Assembly (NCBI GenBank): GCA_023230585.1
Contig: JALNXB010000010.1
Coordinates: forward strand, 1 to 40,592
DNA: 40,592 nt
Direction: 5' to 3'
DNA from: a bacterium
GTDB lineage: Bacteria > Ratteibacteria > UBA8468 > B48-G9 > JAFGKM01
Shown: positions 1 to 9,262 of the stretch, one piece after another
Numbering within the stretch: the stretch's first letter is position 1
Layout of the letters: each line of letters opens with the position of its first letter
Notes under the pieces: model-generated
What the model was told of the DNA's origin: nothing
Database searches by the model: none
What the model saw: the letters and a program-made list of their open reading frames with translations, nothing else
Position numbers and translations under genes: made by a program

Positions 1-198
1 CGTCATTAGAAGGCATTCCTCGCAATGCCATAAAACGGCAGATAAAAACATAAAAGAAAGACGTATGTGGTGTCTATTCACTCCCCTTTTTTGCCCTCTA
101 CCCTTGAGGGAGAGGGATTAAGGGTGAGGGGTGCAGTTAGCAGGCTAAGAAAAAACTAAAGACGTAATGATAAAGTATGAGATTGCCCCTTGTATATC

Positions 199-219
199 AT
201 TCCGAACTTGATCCGGAAT
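199..219. repeat. REP-like hairpin, CCGGA type
   Basis: An 8-bp stem with one mismatch around the 5-base loop CTTGA. It is flanked by TC on the left and CTCG on the right, as in the other copies of this type (9067, 12116, 17203, 38567). Confidence 0.7.
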
Positions 220-264
220 CTCGTTTTTACACTTTACTTACTACCAAAGTGGATTAAATGAGAG

Positions 265-285
265 ATCCTGAAACAAGTTCAGGAT
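265..285. repeat. REP-like hairpin, CCTGA type
   Basis: A perfect 8-bp stem ATCCTGAA/TTCAGGAT with loop ACAAG, which is CTTGT on the other strand. Same design as the copies at 12049, 17263, 18155 and 38374. Confidence 0.75.
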
Positions 286-329
286 GGTAAAATTGGGCGT
301 TTATAGATTCAAAGGCAAAACATAAAGAC

Positions 330-1604
330 TTACAGAAAACGTGAAAGAACCTTAAGGTTTCGTTCTGTAGCTCCCATATTTTCAAGAAGAGTGTTATACC
401 CTTTCTCTCCAATTTCTGATGCTAACGAAGGGTTTTCAATAAGTTTTACCAGTTGGTCATATAAAGATACAAACGAATCTACCTCTATACCTCCGCCACC
501 TTCTTTTATTAGTCTCCATTCTTCAAGAAAATGCCAGTTATACTTACCGTATACAACTGGTTTTTTAAAAGAAATAGGTTCTATTGGGTTCTGCCCTCCC
601 CAAGGATTAAGGCTTGCCCCAACAAAAGCCATATCGCATACACTATAAAAATTGTTCAGCTCCCCATAAGTATCAACAATAAGAACCGAAAACTCTTCAT
701 CAGCCATAAAAGAACTTTTTCTCATATATTTTATTTTTTTATTTGAAAGAAGTTTGTATATATCTGTCTTATCAAGGTATCTTGGAACAATAATTATAAG
801 TATATCTTTAAATCTATTAAGCAACTTTTCCACCACCTCAACAACCCCTTCTTCTTCCGCTGGATGTAGAGAACCAAAAACTACCACTTTTTTGTTACTG
901 GAAATCTTATATTGTTCTCTTATTTTAGAAGGGTTTATCTGTTTACTCATATCATAAGCCAGGTCAAATTTCATACTACCAACAACCTTGATTTTTTCTT
1001 TGAGAGCGCCCATATCCATAATTCTGACAGCTTCTTCTTGGTTCCTCATAGTTATAACTGAGAAGAACCTTAAGAACTTGCCTACAAAAAATCTCATCTT
1101 TTTATATTTTGGGTAAGAAGAGGGGGAGATACGCCCATTGATAAGCGCTACAGGTATTTTTTTATCGTAAGCAATTTTTAATAAACTTGGCCATATCTCT
1201 GTTTCTACTATAATAATAAGTTTGGGGTTTATCCTGTTAACCGCTTTCATCATTATAGGATAAAAGTCAGCTGGGAAGAAAAGATGAGTTGTATCAGGAA
1301 ATTTTTCTTCAGCAACCCCTCTACCTGTTTTGGTTGCAAGGGTTACCACCACATTGTTTTCTTTCTGCAATTCTTTGATTAGAGGGTTCACTGAAAGAAA
1401 TTCCCCTATTGAAACTGTATGTATCCATACATTCTTGCTCTGTTTCATTCTAACACAAACCTCTCTATTATATACCCCAAAACGTTCCTTCCAATCACCC
1501 GGAAACTTCTTATCAGGTTTTATTCTTCTCCATACAAAAGGAAACGCTATCACTAATATAAATAGTAGGATTGAATTGTACAAAGCGAGATAGATATTTT
1601 CCAT
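330..1604 (-). CDS. waaA: Kdo (3-deoxy-D-manno-octulosonate) transferase
   Basis: Transfers Kdo from CMP-Kdo to the lipid A precursor at the inner face of the cytoplasmic membrane, an early step of LPS core assembly. The 424 residues match the usual GT30 length. An N-terminal membrane anchor spans about residues 8-26. The family catalytic Glu is seen in SIGEF (E68), followed by ETEIWPSLL, GRISPSSY and the donor-site region GGQNPIEPISFKKPVVYG near the C-terminus. The next gene upstream on the same strand ends 23 bp away, so the two are probably co-transcribed. An AGGA sequence lies about 10 bases before the start. Its presence is the best evidence in the window for an LPS-type outer membrane. 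Family assignment is secure; the number of Kdo residues it adds cannot be read from sequence. Confidence 0.94.
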   Translation of the reverse strand: MENIYLALYNSILLFILVIAFPFVWRRIKPDKKFPGDWKERFGVYNREVCVRMKQSKNVWIHTVSIGEFLSVNPLIKELQKENNVVVTLATKTGRGVAEEKFPDTTHLFFPADFYPIMMKAVNRINPKLIIIVETEIWPSLLKIAYDKKIPVALINGRISPSSYPKYKKMRFFVGKFLRFFSVITMRNQEEAVRIMDMGALKEKIKVVGSMKFDLAYDMSKQINPSKIREQYKISSNKKVVVFGSLHPAEEEGVVEVVEKLLNRFKDILIIIVPRYLDKTDIYKLLSNKKIKYMRKSSFMADEEFSVLIVDTYGELNNFYSVCDMAFVGASLNPWGGQNPIEPISFKKPVVYGKYNWHFLEEWRLIKEGGGGIEVDSFVSLYDQLVKLIENPSLASEIGEKGYNTLLENMGATERNLKVLSRFL

Positions 1605-1627
1605 AATAATATGTTCCTAACCCATTA

Positions 1628-3049
1628 TCAACGACCAAGTTTTATCTGGTCTGCTGTTGTTTTCCAAACCCAAAAATCTTCTTCTGTTTCTTTAAGAGTA
1701 ATACTTGCAGGGTAAAGCAAACCCCAATCCCTTCTTCTATCAAACGATTCTGCCAAAACACCAGCGTTAGAGATAATTGGACCATTAAACTTTTCTATTC
1801 CGTTAACAAAGATTCTTACTTTATCAAGGTTAAGCATATCTGGATGTAACCATAAAGTAAACCCTTTAACGTTCTGAGCGTTCACTTCTATTACACCTGA
1901 TTTATCAAGAAAAGTTTCAACCAAACCTGCCTTGATATGTTTTCTTTTCAGCATAACCTGAAAATTGTTCCAATCTTCTTCCACATCGTCTTTACAAGGC
2001 GTTATCTCTGCCATATCATACATTATACTGTTGTTGCCGATACCTTCTACTGTTACCCACCTACAATGAGGTGAATGAGGTATATCGTGAAAATCTATGC
2101 TTGTTTGATAAGCAGATACAGGCACAGGATGTCTTCGCCAATCTATCCAAGGAGTAAGTCCTCTCGGTGTAAGGGCTACAACACGTGGAAAAAACGGGTC
2201 TCTGGTCTTATGTTTTGCCCAAGCAAGCCATTCTCTGAGAGCAACTCTTCCATTAGCGATAGGATGACCGCCAGAGTTTTCACGATAGAAACATTCTACC
2301 CCTGACTCTTCAAGCCTTCTTTTCATAAGCCTTGCAAACTCTATATCTGTCCCATGTCTTCTACGAAACATAACAGCATCGTTTAGCCCTTGAGATATCC
2401 AAACCGAAGTACCTATAAGGCAAGGCCAGTAGGCTATATCCCAAGAACTGGAAGATACAAACACGCCCGCAAACCTATCGCTTAATCTATGGGCTAAATG
2501 TATTGTCCCAATACCGCCCATTGATGTCCCAGCAAGAAAAATTCTATCAGGGTCGATAGAATAACAAGATTCCATCTCTTCTATTACATCCATAATAAAA
2601 TCGTCTGTACCGGGAAGGTTCCAGCCGTTAAAAGATGTTTCGCTGTAAGGGGCACAAGCAGCACAAAAGATAAATCCGCTCTCTTCAACTATATCGGTTA
2701 TCCTCTGCTCAAAAAGTTTTTTGCTTGTATCTCTTGACATCGCCTGCCCACCACCGTGTAAAAAAAGCACCATTGGTCGTTTCTCGCCTTGTTTATAGTC
2801 GTCTGGGATATACATTGATATTAGTTCATCAGGGTATTTTTCATAAAATTTTTTTAGCGTGAAAGGTCGGTTCTTAATTATTCCTTTATTGGTATCAGCA
2901 GGTATAGGCGCTAATTGTTTAAACAATTCAGTATAATCGCCTTGGTAACTTTTAAGGTCCTCTAACAGAGTTTGTTTTTCTACCTTATTTGTTGCAGACA
3001 AATATCTTCTAAATTTTTCAAGTAGAACAACATCTTTATTCTTTTCCAT
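1628..3049 (-). CDS. Alpha/beta hydrolase (esterase/peptidase-like) with C-terminal extension
   Basis: A 473-residue serine hydrolase. The oxyanion motif HGGG is at residues 98-101, the nucleophile elbow GTSMGG at 174-179 (Ser176), a likely acid at D224 in GLNDAV, and the catalytic His at H262 in SGGHP. The core (about 60-290) resembles PHB-depolymerase/prolyl-oligopeptidase-like hydrolases. The last 180 residues look like a beta-rich extension of a kind seen on similar proteins from environmental bacteria. There is no signal peptide, so it is probably cytosolic. A GGAG ribosome-binding site lies 6-8 bases before the ATG. It is followed closely by waaA. The substrate is unknown; an ester or acylated saccharide is a guess from the family. 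Confidence 0.8.
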   Translation of the reverse strand: MEKNKDVVLLEKFRRYLSATNKVEKQTLLEDLKSYQGDYTELFKQLAPIPADTNKGIIKNRPFTLKKFYEKYPDELISMYIPDDYKQGEKRPMVLFLHGGGQAMSRDTSKKLFEQRITDIVEESGFIFCAACAPYSETSFNGWNLPGTDDFIMDVIEEMESCYSIDPDRIFLAGTSMGGIGTIHLAHRLSDRFAGVFVSSSSWDIAYWPCLIGTSVWISQGLNDAVMFRRRHGTDIEFARLMKRRLEESGVECFYRENSGGHPIANGRVALREWLAWAKHKTRDPFFPRVVALTPRGLTPWIDWRRHPVPVSAYQTSIDFHDIPHSPHCRWVTVEGIGNNSIMYDMAEITPCKDDVEEDWNNFQVMLKRKHIKAGLVETFLDKSGVIEVNAQNVKGFTLWLHPDMLNLDKVRIFVNGIEKFNGPIISNAGVLAESFDRRRDWGLLYPASITLKETEEDFWVWKTTADQIKLGR

Positions 3050-3164
3050 TTTATATCTCCATTTTAAAACAGTTCATACCACTAAAAGTTAAAGTGATTA
3101 TCATAACTGATATGGTTTACTACCCGCACCATATTTTAAACAGAACATACCAGAGAGTTTTTTC

Positions 3165-6100
3165 TTATTTAGCAAATTTAATAAACCCTGCGTTCTCTAC
3201 ACGCCAGATTGAACAGCCTGTGGATACCCAAGCAAACCAGCCTGCTTTATTATAAACTCCAAGGTTAAAGGCAAGTTGTTCTACGTCTTTTGGAGTTATA
3301 CCGAGAGATTTAAATGGTATCTTAATCTCTTGGGTCCAGACTCTATTTTCATCGTTCTGTATTGCTCTTTTATACTCTACCGCTTTTTCTATTTCAACAA
3401 CATTTTTATGTGGCATCCCAAAAATATTGTTCACTTTAAACTCACCGTTATAATTAAAACATAAAGAATATACAGGACCTGTTACCATATCATCTATCCA
3501 CCAACCTAAGCTCTTTGGACCGTGCTGACTTTCTATCGCTACTTCAAACTGCGGTAAATGTTCTTTCAATCTCGGTAACATCCCTACTTTAAAAGGGTCA
3601 GGTTCGTGTTTGACTGCAATATATAGGTTTTCATTGTCGTACTGAAACCACGCATAACTTTTTGCGCCTACCTGTTTTTCTCCTGTATAAAACTCTTCTA
3701 TTGATAAAGAGTTACTCTTATCAAGTTGACCCCATTCTGCTGTATTTAGGTTACCATCTATATCAACAGAACTTTTCTTTAATGGCACTGTGTGATATTT
3801 AGTGGGGCTTATCCTTTTTAAAGGACGCATCAAATCTGTTTTTAATAATGCCCCAGCGCCACTCCAATCAGATTTATAGTATCTACCTATATCTTCTTTT
3901 GTTCTGTTTATAGGCCAACTGGCTCTTAGAGGGCTTTTGTAGACCCCTATATTTTTCATAGTTAAAGGTTCGCAACCTGTCAACCCGTAAACAGGTGAAC
4001 CAGGTCTTAAATGAAAATCAGCATTGTTTCTATCAATAAAAAACGGGTCGTCTCCGTCCCAGTTGTTTCTTATGATGTTGTCGTCTTTAATACCCGCTGA
4101 TATAGATAAAAAGGGACCACCTGTGTTGATATTCCGTTCTATAAAATTATTTTGTGGCCAGGCTATTGGTTTATCTCTATATAGAACATCAAACAACTGC
4201 GGGTATCTATTACTCCAAGGTGGTTGTTTATATCTTGCAAAAATTAGGTCCCTAACAAGACAAGAGTTGATTAGCCATACTTTAGGTTCTCCGTCTGGGG
4301 TATAAAAAATACCTGTTCGGTTCCCTTGCCCTATACTTCTGTTGCCTGCATCAACAAATATGTTGTTTTCGATACGGTTTTCAGGTTGAGGATTTGATAC
4401 TCCACTGGGAAACCTGTAAAAAAAGTTCTTCTCTATTACAAGCCCACCATTAAGTGCGTCTATATGTATTGCGTTTAAACCTTGTGTTAGGTTAGGCGAA
4501 GAGTGATAACTTATATGATGAAAAAAATTGTTACGTATAATGTTGCCTCTGTTCATCATAGCCCAATTGTTAGAATAGACGTACATTGCTCCGAGTTCTC
4601 TACCTTCATAAACAATGTCGTGCAGTTCATTAAACTCTATAATATGGTCGTTTGCAATAAAATGTATTGCTTGCATAGGCGTGTCGTTTGTAACATTATG
4701 GGAAACCCTTTGCCCTATACCTTGAATACGAACGGTGTGCCTGTATCCCCCTTCAAATTTATTGAAACTGTAAATATGGTTGTTTTCAACAAGATGACCT
4801 GCCGGGATAAGTTTTTTTCTATCGCCCCCGTCAAGAATCACCCCTCCTTCGCCCATATTATACATATCACAACCAAATACTTTATGGTTCCATCCGCTCG
4901 GTATATCTACTGCCCATTGTCCTGTATTCCTTATTGTGCAACCGGCTATCAAATTGTTCTGCCCTTTCTTTATCTCAAGCCCGTTGCTACGGTTAACTTC
5001 AAATGTCAACCCGTAAAACCCAATGTGAGATGCGTCGTTCATCACTAAAAAAGGTACACTCAAGGTTGAAACAAATATTTCGCTTTTTTTAATGTCTGAT
5101 GGCGGGTAAAAATATAGTTTCCCTGTTTCTCTATCAAGATACCATTCCCCCGGTGCGTCAAGTTCGCTTAATAGGTTATAGACAACGTAAGGAGCATTCT
5201 GTTTAACCCTAATAAAATGGCGTTCTATTCCACTTCTATGGTACCGTGTGTCAGGGCCAATGTTGATTATACGGTTTTCTGTATCTATTGAAGTTATATT
5301 GGTATGGCTCTTCTCATACTCGTAAGCAAAATAACCGTATATCCATATATTTTTATCTTCTTTCCATTTTAAAGGTCTATCGCCAGAATAACAGAATCTG
5401 CCATATTGGTAAGTACCTGTCCGTGGAGATTGCCCACCTAACACTCCGTCGCCCTCTGGTGTAACAAGTTTCGATACTCTCTCGTACCCTTGGTTAGGCC
5501 AACGTGCAAGCGTCATAGGGTTGTTATCAAAAAAAAGTTCAAGGGCAGAAAGGTTCGATTTAGCGTGGCTACCTCTGTTTAGTAACTGCCCATAATCTAT
5601 TATGCCTAACTCTTTAAGATCGGACACCCATACCTTGTTTTTTGATTCATCTGGTAAACGTCTGATTATTTCAGGGTCAGAAAGCGGTTTGAAATTGGTT
5701 ACCTGTTTCCCACCCATAATTCTTACTTCTTCGTTTGGGTAATTTCTATATATTACTGGAGCGTCTGCTGTACCAGAATCTTCTATCCCAAAAGAAATGC
5801 TCTCATCAATAAGGTATTTACCTTCTCTAAGATAAACATTGATCCCCCCTGCTGGCATACCTTCTTTTTTTATTTTTTTCACTTCTTCTTGAGCTCTTCG
5901 TATGCTTGCAAAGGGTTTTGCTTTTGTTCCTATATTTTTATCATTACCTTTTATAGACACATATATAGATTTTTTGGGGCTATTGACCCACTCAACAAGT
6001 TTTTCGTGACGAGTTTTTAAAGTTGCACCATCAGCCAACCCATCTATTGTTTCAAGCCTATCCCTAAGGTCAAGCCGATAACCATCATGAGGTAACTTTT

Positions 6101-7349
6101 TTGATTCTTCTTCTATAAGAAGTTTTTCATATATTTGTCTTGCAACAGAATATTTTTTCTCATCCTTGTATGTATCGGCTACTTTTAATTTTGAGTTAAA
6201 AATATGGTGTTCTAATGCTCCCGGGACCTGCAAAATTTTCTGATAGACTTCTCTGGCTTTAATGTTGTTTTTCTGTTCAAGATAAACTTCTGCTTGCTGA
6301 AAAAAAGCATATATCCGGTAATAATCAGACAGGTTGCTCAGTTTTTGTATCTCTTCAAAAGTTTTATGTGAGTTAACATAATCCTTTTCTAACCTGTAAC
6401 TTTCAGCAATATTAAATAACGCAAACTCAGTACCAAAACCGGCTTGCCCTTTCATTTTGCCATATTCTTCTCGAGCTTTTTTGTAGTTACCTTGCTTAAT
6501 ATAGGTATCTGCTTTCAAAAAGATGTCTTGATGCGAAAAAGAGATTTCTTCTTGTTTAAGAACTCTGTTGTATATAACTATTTCGTCTATATCAAGTTTT
6601 GATGACCCAACCCCGTATCCTGAGAAACCTACCACAAAAGGGGCTTTCGCTGGAACATATTTACCTTTAAAAGAGTCTGTCTTGACTGTTTTTTTATCTT
6701 CATCTCTCATTGTCATACTTTTTTCAGCCAGTTGCCCGTTAATATATAAATTCATTCTTGTGCCATCAAACGTCACTACAAGATGGTGCCAAACATTGTC
6801 TGCTAAAGGAACTTTCGCATAATTTATAGTTGAACCATTGGGTTGCCCTATCTCAAAACTTAGAGTGTTAGAAGACTCATAAGACGAGATGAGTCGCCAA
6901 CCTTCACGGTAACCTGAAACTGCAAGAATGGTACCAACTTTAAATTTGCTTGCAGGTATTACACTGCCGGGACCTTGACGGCGAAACCATATTTCTGCGC
7001 TAAACTGGTCATCCTTTATATTAAATGTTTCTCCCCGATAAGAACCTTTATCCAACCTTACCGCTTTTTTCCCGGGGAACCTACCTTCTATCACTTGAAG
7101 GTCATCAAAAACTTCTTTGGTTACAAGGTCTTGGTAGGTAGTATATAAGAGGTTTTTTCCATCTTTGCCAAGGTCAACTACTACACTTTTGCTATCTTTT
7201 ACATCTTCAAAAGTGTAATACCTTGCTACGCTTTTATCTTGCTTTAATAGTTCTCTTCTTTTCTGCCATTGGGTATAAGCATTATTTTCTGCCTTAACGC
7301 TTACAACAATCAATATAAACAAAATCAATACATATTTTAATCTCTTCAT
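3165..7349 (-). CDS. Exported LamG / TPR / right-handed beta-helix / CBM9-like protein
   Basis: A 1394-residue exported protein. Residues 1-20 form a signal peptide ending VSVKA. About 45-275 is a LamG/concanavalin-like lectin fold (WHHLVVTFDGTRMNLYINGQ, then IDEIVIYNRVL). About 280-430 is a run of TPR-like helices with repeated Y..A...Y patterns. At about 460-560 a segment beginning IYVSIKGNDKNIGTKAKPF is the usual lead-in to a right-handed parallel beta-helix, which fills about 560-1130 with many N-and-G-rich turns (ENNIFVDAGN). The last ~215 residues, from VDIDGNLNTAEW, resemble a family 9 carbohydrate-binding domain. The layout suggests cell-surface or periplasmic binding or cleavage of polysaccharide, but no catalytic residues can be assigned. 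A strong GGAGGGGG site precedes the ATG. It is divergent from gltX. Confidence 0.82.
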   Translation of the reverse strand: MKRLKYVLILFILIVVSVKAENNAYTQWQKRRELLKQDKSVARYYTFEDVKDSKSVVVDLGKDGKNLLYTTYQDLVTKEVFDDLQVIEGRFPGKKAVRLDKGSYRGETFNIKDDQFSAEIWFRRQGPGSVIPASKFKVGTILAVSGYREGWRLISSYESSNTLSFEIGQPNGSTINYAKVPLADNVWHHLVVTFDGTRMNLYINGQLAEKSMTMRDEDKKTVKTDSFKGKYVPAKAPFVVGFSGYGVGSSKLDIDEIVIYNRVLKQEEISFSHQDIFLKADTYIKQGNYKKAREEYGKMKGQAGFGTEFALFNIAESYRLEKDYVNSHKTFEEIQKLSNLSDYYRIYAFFQQAEVYLEQKNNIKAREVYQKILQVPGALEHHIFNSKLKVADTYKDEKKYSVARQIYEKLLIEEESKKLPHDGYRLDLRDRLETIDGLADGATLKTRHEKLVEWVNSPKKSIYVSIKGNDKNIGTKAKPFASIRRAQEEVKKIKKEGMPAGGINVYLREGKYLIDESISFGIEDSGTADAPVIYRNYPNEEVRIMGGKQVTNFKPLSDPEIIRRLPDESKNKVWVSDLKELGIIDYGQLLNRGSHAKSNLSALELFFDNNPMTLARWPNQGYERVSKLVTPEGDGVLGGQSPRTGTYQYGRFCYSGDRPLKWKEDKNIWIYGYFAYEYEKSHTNITSIDTENRIINIGPDTRYHRSGIERHFIRVKQNAPYVVYNLLSELDAPGEWYLDRETGKLYFYPPSDIKKSEIFVSTLSVPFLVMNDASHIGFYGLTFEVNRSNGLEIKKGQNNLIAGCTIRNTGQWAVDIPSGWNHKVFGCDMYNMGEGGVILDGGDRKKLIPAGHLVENNHIYSFNKFEGGYRHTVRIQGIGQRVSHNVTNDTPMQAIHFIANDHIIEFNELHDIVYEGRELGAMYVYSNNWAMMNRGNIIRNNFFHHISYHSSPNLTQGLNAIHIDALNGGLVIEKNFFYRFPSGVSNPQPENRIENNIFVDAGNRSIGQGNRTGIFYTPDGEPKVWLINSCLVRDLIFARYKQPPWSNRYPQLFDVLYRDKPIAWPQNNFIERNINTGGPFLSISAGIKDDNIIRNNWDGDDPFFIDRNNADFHLRPGSPVYGLTGCEPLTMKNIGVYKSPLRASWPINRTKEDIGRYYKSDWSGAGALLKTDLMRPLKRISPTKYHTVPLKKSSVDIDGNLNTAEWGQLDKSNSLSIEEFYTGEKQVGAKSYAWFQYDNENLYIAVKHEPDPFKVGMLPRLKEHLPQFEVAIESQHGPKSLGWWIDDMVTGPVYSLCFNYNGEFKVNNIFGMPHKNVVEIEKAVEYKRAIQNDENRVWTQEIKIPFKSLGITPKDVEQLAFNLGVYNKAGWFAWVSTGCSIWRVENAGFIKFAK

Positions 7350-7368
7350 ATCCCCCTCCTTTCTTATT

Positions 7369-7396
7369 TTGATTATTTAAAGCAAAAATGTATAAT
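7369..7396 (+). promoter_or_regulatory. Predicted promoter of gltX
   Basis: A -35 box TTGATT at 7369-7374, a 16-bp spacer, and a perfect -10 box TATAAT at 7391-7396, about 38 bases before the gltX start. The same TTGATT-16-TATAAT combination precedes the acyl-CoA synthetase gene at 34106-34133. The divergent gene's promoter must overlap this AT-rich interval. Confidence 0.5.
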
Positions 7397-7434
7397 TATT
7401 ATATTACAAATAACAACAGAAAGGAAAAAATAAA

Positions 7435-8865
7435 ATGGTTAGAGTAAGGTTTGCGCCGAGCCCAACAGGGTTTTTACATATTGGTAACGCACGAATGGCG
7501 TTGTTTAATTATCTGTTCGCAAAGAACAGTAACGGTACCCTGGTTTTAAGGATAGAAGATACCGATTCTGAACGTTCTAAAGAAGAGTTTGTGACCGCTA
7601 TTATGGAGGACCTTAAATGGATTGGTATAGAATGGAACGAAGGACCTGATATAGGTGGAGAATTTGGTCCTTATAAACAGACTGAAAGGTTATCTCTTTA
7701 TAAAAAGTCGGCTCAAAAACTTCTAAATGAAGGTAAGGCATACAAATGTTATTGCACAAAAGAAGAGATAGAGGAGAGGAATAGTAAAACTGGTAAGCAT
7801 AGGTCTGCTGGATATGACAACTTTTGTAGGTCTATATCCCCTGAAACAGTAGAAAAATACGAAAAAGAAGGGAGAAAACCTGTTTTAAGGTTAAAAGTTC
7901 CTAACAAAAATATTACGGTTCACGACCTGATAAAAGGGGAAGTTGTTTTTGAATCCCAAAATATACCTGACTTTGTTATTATGAAGTCCGACGGGTTACC
8001 ATTGTTTCATTTTGCGGTGGTTATTGACGATTGTCTTATGAAAATTAGCCATATAATTAGAGGAGAAGACCACCTTTCCAATACCCCAAAACATATTATG
8101 TTGTTTGATGCTCTCGGTTATGATATACCTCAGTTTGCTCATATGACTATGACATTAGGTTTAGATAAAGCAAAGTTAAGTAAAAGAAGTGGCGCAGCTT
8201 TTGTTAGGGAATATAAAGAAGCCGGATACCTACCAGAAGCTTTTGCGAATTATATGGCACTTTTAGGTTGGGGAACATCTGACAGCCAGGATGTTTTTTC
8301 AAAAGAAGAACTAATACAAAAATTTAGTCTTGATAGGTGTAACAAGTCAAACGCTGTTTTTGACCCTGAAAAACTGCTATGGATGAATGGTCTGTATATG
8401 CGAAAAACCACCCCTGAAAGGATTTTTAACTTATCTATACCGTATTTAAAAGAGGTAGGAATTTTAAAAGATACCGTAACAGAAGAAGAGGCGAACTATC
8501 TTATAAAAGCAATATCTTTTGAACAAGAAAAAATAAAGGTTTTAAAGGATGTCCCGTACCATATAGGTTTTTTTGTACAAGAACCAGAATATGAAGAAAA
8601 AGCCGTCAACAAATACTTAACAGAAGAAGGGAAAAAAGTGTTAAAAGAACTGTTGCCCTTATTTGAAGATTCCAAAGAGTGGACTGTAACGTATCTTGAA
8701 TCGATAGTTAGAGAATTTTGTGAATCAAAAAACTATAAGGCAGGGATAGTTTTTCATCCGTTAAGGGTATCTTTAAGCGGTAAAACAACAGGACCTGGAT
8801 TGTTTGAGTTGCTTGAGCACCTTGGTAAGGATAAGACAATACAAAGATTGAGAAACTGGATTTAA
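7435..8865 (+). CDS. gltX: Glutamyl-tRNA synthetase
   Basis: Charges tRNA-Glu with glutamate in the cytosol, and perhaps tRNA-Gln too if the organism uses the amidotransferase route; this cannot be decided here. The 476 residues fit the class I GluRS family. The HIGH motif appears as HIGN near residue 16, and the KMSKS loop as KLSKR in DKAKLSKRSG near residue 243. A Cys-rich segment CYCTKEE...NFC at about 103-130 may bind zinc. A helical anticodon-binding domain occupies the C-terminal third. An AGGAAA site precedes the ATG. The TAA stop at 8863-8865 overlaps the degenerate left end of a composite intergenic repeat. Confidence 0.96.
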   Translation: MVRVRFAPSPTGFLHIGNARMALFNYLFAKNSNGTLVLRIEDTDSERSKEEFVTAIMEDLKWIGIEWNEGPDIGGEFGPYKQTERLSLYKKSAQKLLNEGKAYKCYCTKEEIEERNSKTGKHRSAGYDNFCRSISPETVEKYEKEGRKPVLRLKVPNKNITVHDLIKGEVVFESQNIPDFVIMKSDGLPLFHFAVVIDDCLMKISHIIRGEDHLSNTPKHIMLFDALGYDIPQFAHMTMTLGLDKAKLSKRSGAAFVREYKEAGYLPEAFANYMALLGWGTSDSQDVFSKEELIQKFSLDRCNKSNAVFDPEKLLWMNGLYMRKTTPERIFNLSIPYLKEVGILKDTVTEEEANYLIKAISFEQEKIKVLKDVPYHIGFFVQEPEYEEKAVNKYLTEEGKKVLKELLPLFEDSKEWTVTYLESIVREFCESKNYKAGIVFHPLRVSLSGKTTGPGLFELLEHLGKDKTIQRLRNWI

Positions 8866-9066
8866 AAAGGATGGGGTGTCTATTCACTCCCTTATTTTGC
8901 CTTCTACCCTTGGAGTCTTGTCCCGAGTACCTTCGAGGGACTTACCACGTCATTAGAAAGCGTTCCTTCGCAATGGCAAGCAAAAGCGTAAAAGCAAAAA
9001 ACATAAAAGACCCCCTCACCTTACATCCTCTCCCCCAAGAGGAGAGGCAAATAAGGAAAGATTGTC

Positions 9067-9087
9067 ATTCCGGACTTGATCCAGAAT
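9067..9087. repeat. REP-like hairpin, CCGGA type
   Basis: ATTCCGGA, loop CTTGA, then TCCAGAAT: an 8-bp stem with one mismatch. Left flank GTC, right flank CTCG followed by a T-run. Confidence 0.7.
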
Positions 9088-9120
9088 CTCGTTTTTACTA
9101 CTCCAATTACGGGGGCTAGT

Positions 9121-9167
9121 GATGAAGGTCGGTCCTCGGTGTTTTCTGCGGGGGTCTGACCTTCGTC
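9121..9167. other. Long imperfect hairpin between gltX and MFS gene
   Basis: GATGAAGGTCGGTCC at 9121-9135 can pair with GGTCTGACCTTCGTC at 9153-9167. In RNA, 14 of 15 positions pair when G-U wobbles are allowed, around a 17-base loop. It is not followed by a T-run, so it is not a classical intrinsic terminator. I see no second copy in the window. Confidence 0.6.
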
Positions 9168-9194
9168 TTAGTCAAGTGTAGTGCAAAGAAATAC

Positions 9195-9262
9195 CCCCCA
9201 TTCCGTCTTTGCGAGTGTTTCGTAACGTGGCAATCTCGCCGAAGGCGGAAAAGGAAGTGGGG
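9195..9262. repeat. CCCATTCC-bounded palindromic repeat
   Basis: A ~68-bp element with ends CCCCATTCC and GGAAGTGGGG and an internal GCGAG...CTCGCC pairing followed by GGCGG. It is the reverse orientation of the copies at 26590, 38485 and 40372. Confidence 0.7.

Larger units (their letters stand above)
1..329. repeat. Intergenic repeat mosaic, left edge
   Basis: No gene is supported here. The stretch contains a copy of the GCATTGCGAGGAATGC-type module (about 1-40, found reversed at 26870-26903), the left end of the composite element (from about 63, matching 16986 onward), a palindromic CCTC/GAGG-rich module (about 90-140) and two REP-like hairpins (199-219 and 265-285). The order of modules parallels the complete element at 16981-17318, but the GC-rich block after the left arm differs. 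Short open frames here are by-products of the repeats. Confidence 0.75.

Noticed and set aside
4503..5048. 181-codon open frame on the plus strand
   Set aside because: It lies wholly antisense to the beta-helix part of the 1394-residue protein, has no ribosome-binding site and no recognisable domain.
8871..9119. Open frame of 82 codons after gltX containing KDPLTLHPLPQEERQ and CHSGLDPESRF
   Set aside because: The same peptide segments appear in frames at 12063-12269, with related ones at 34425-34697, 38372-38605 and 40255-40455, always over intergenic repeats. They are translations of the repeat modules, not genes.
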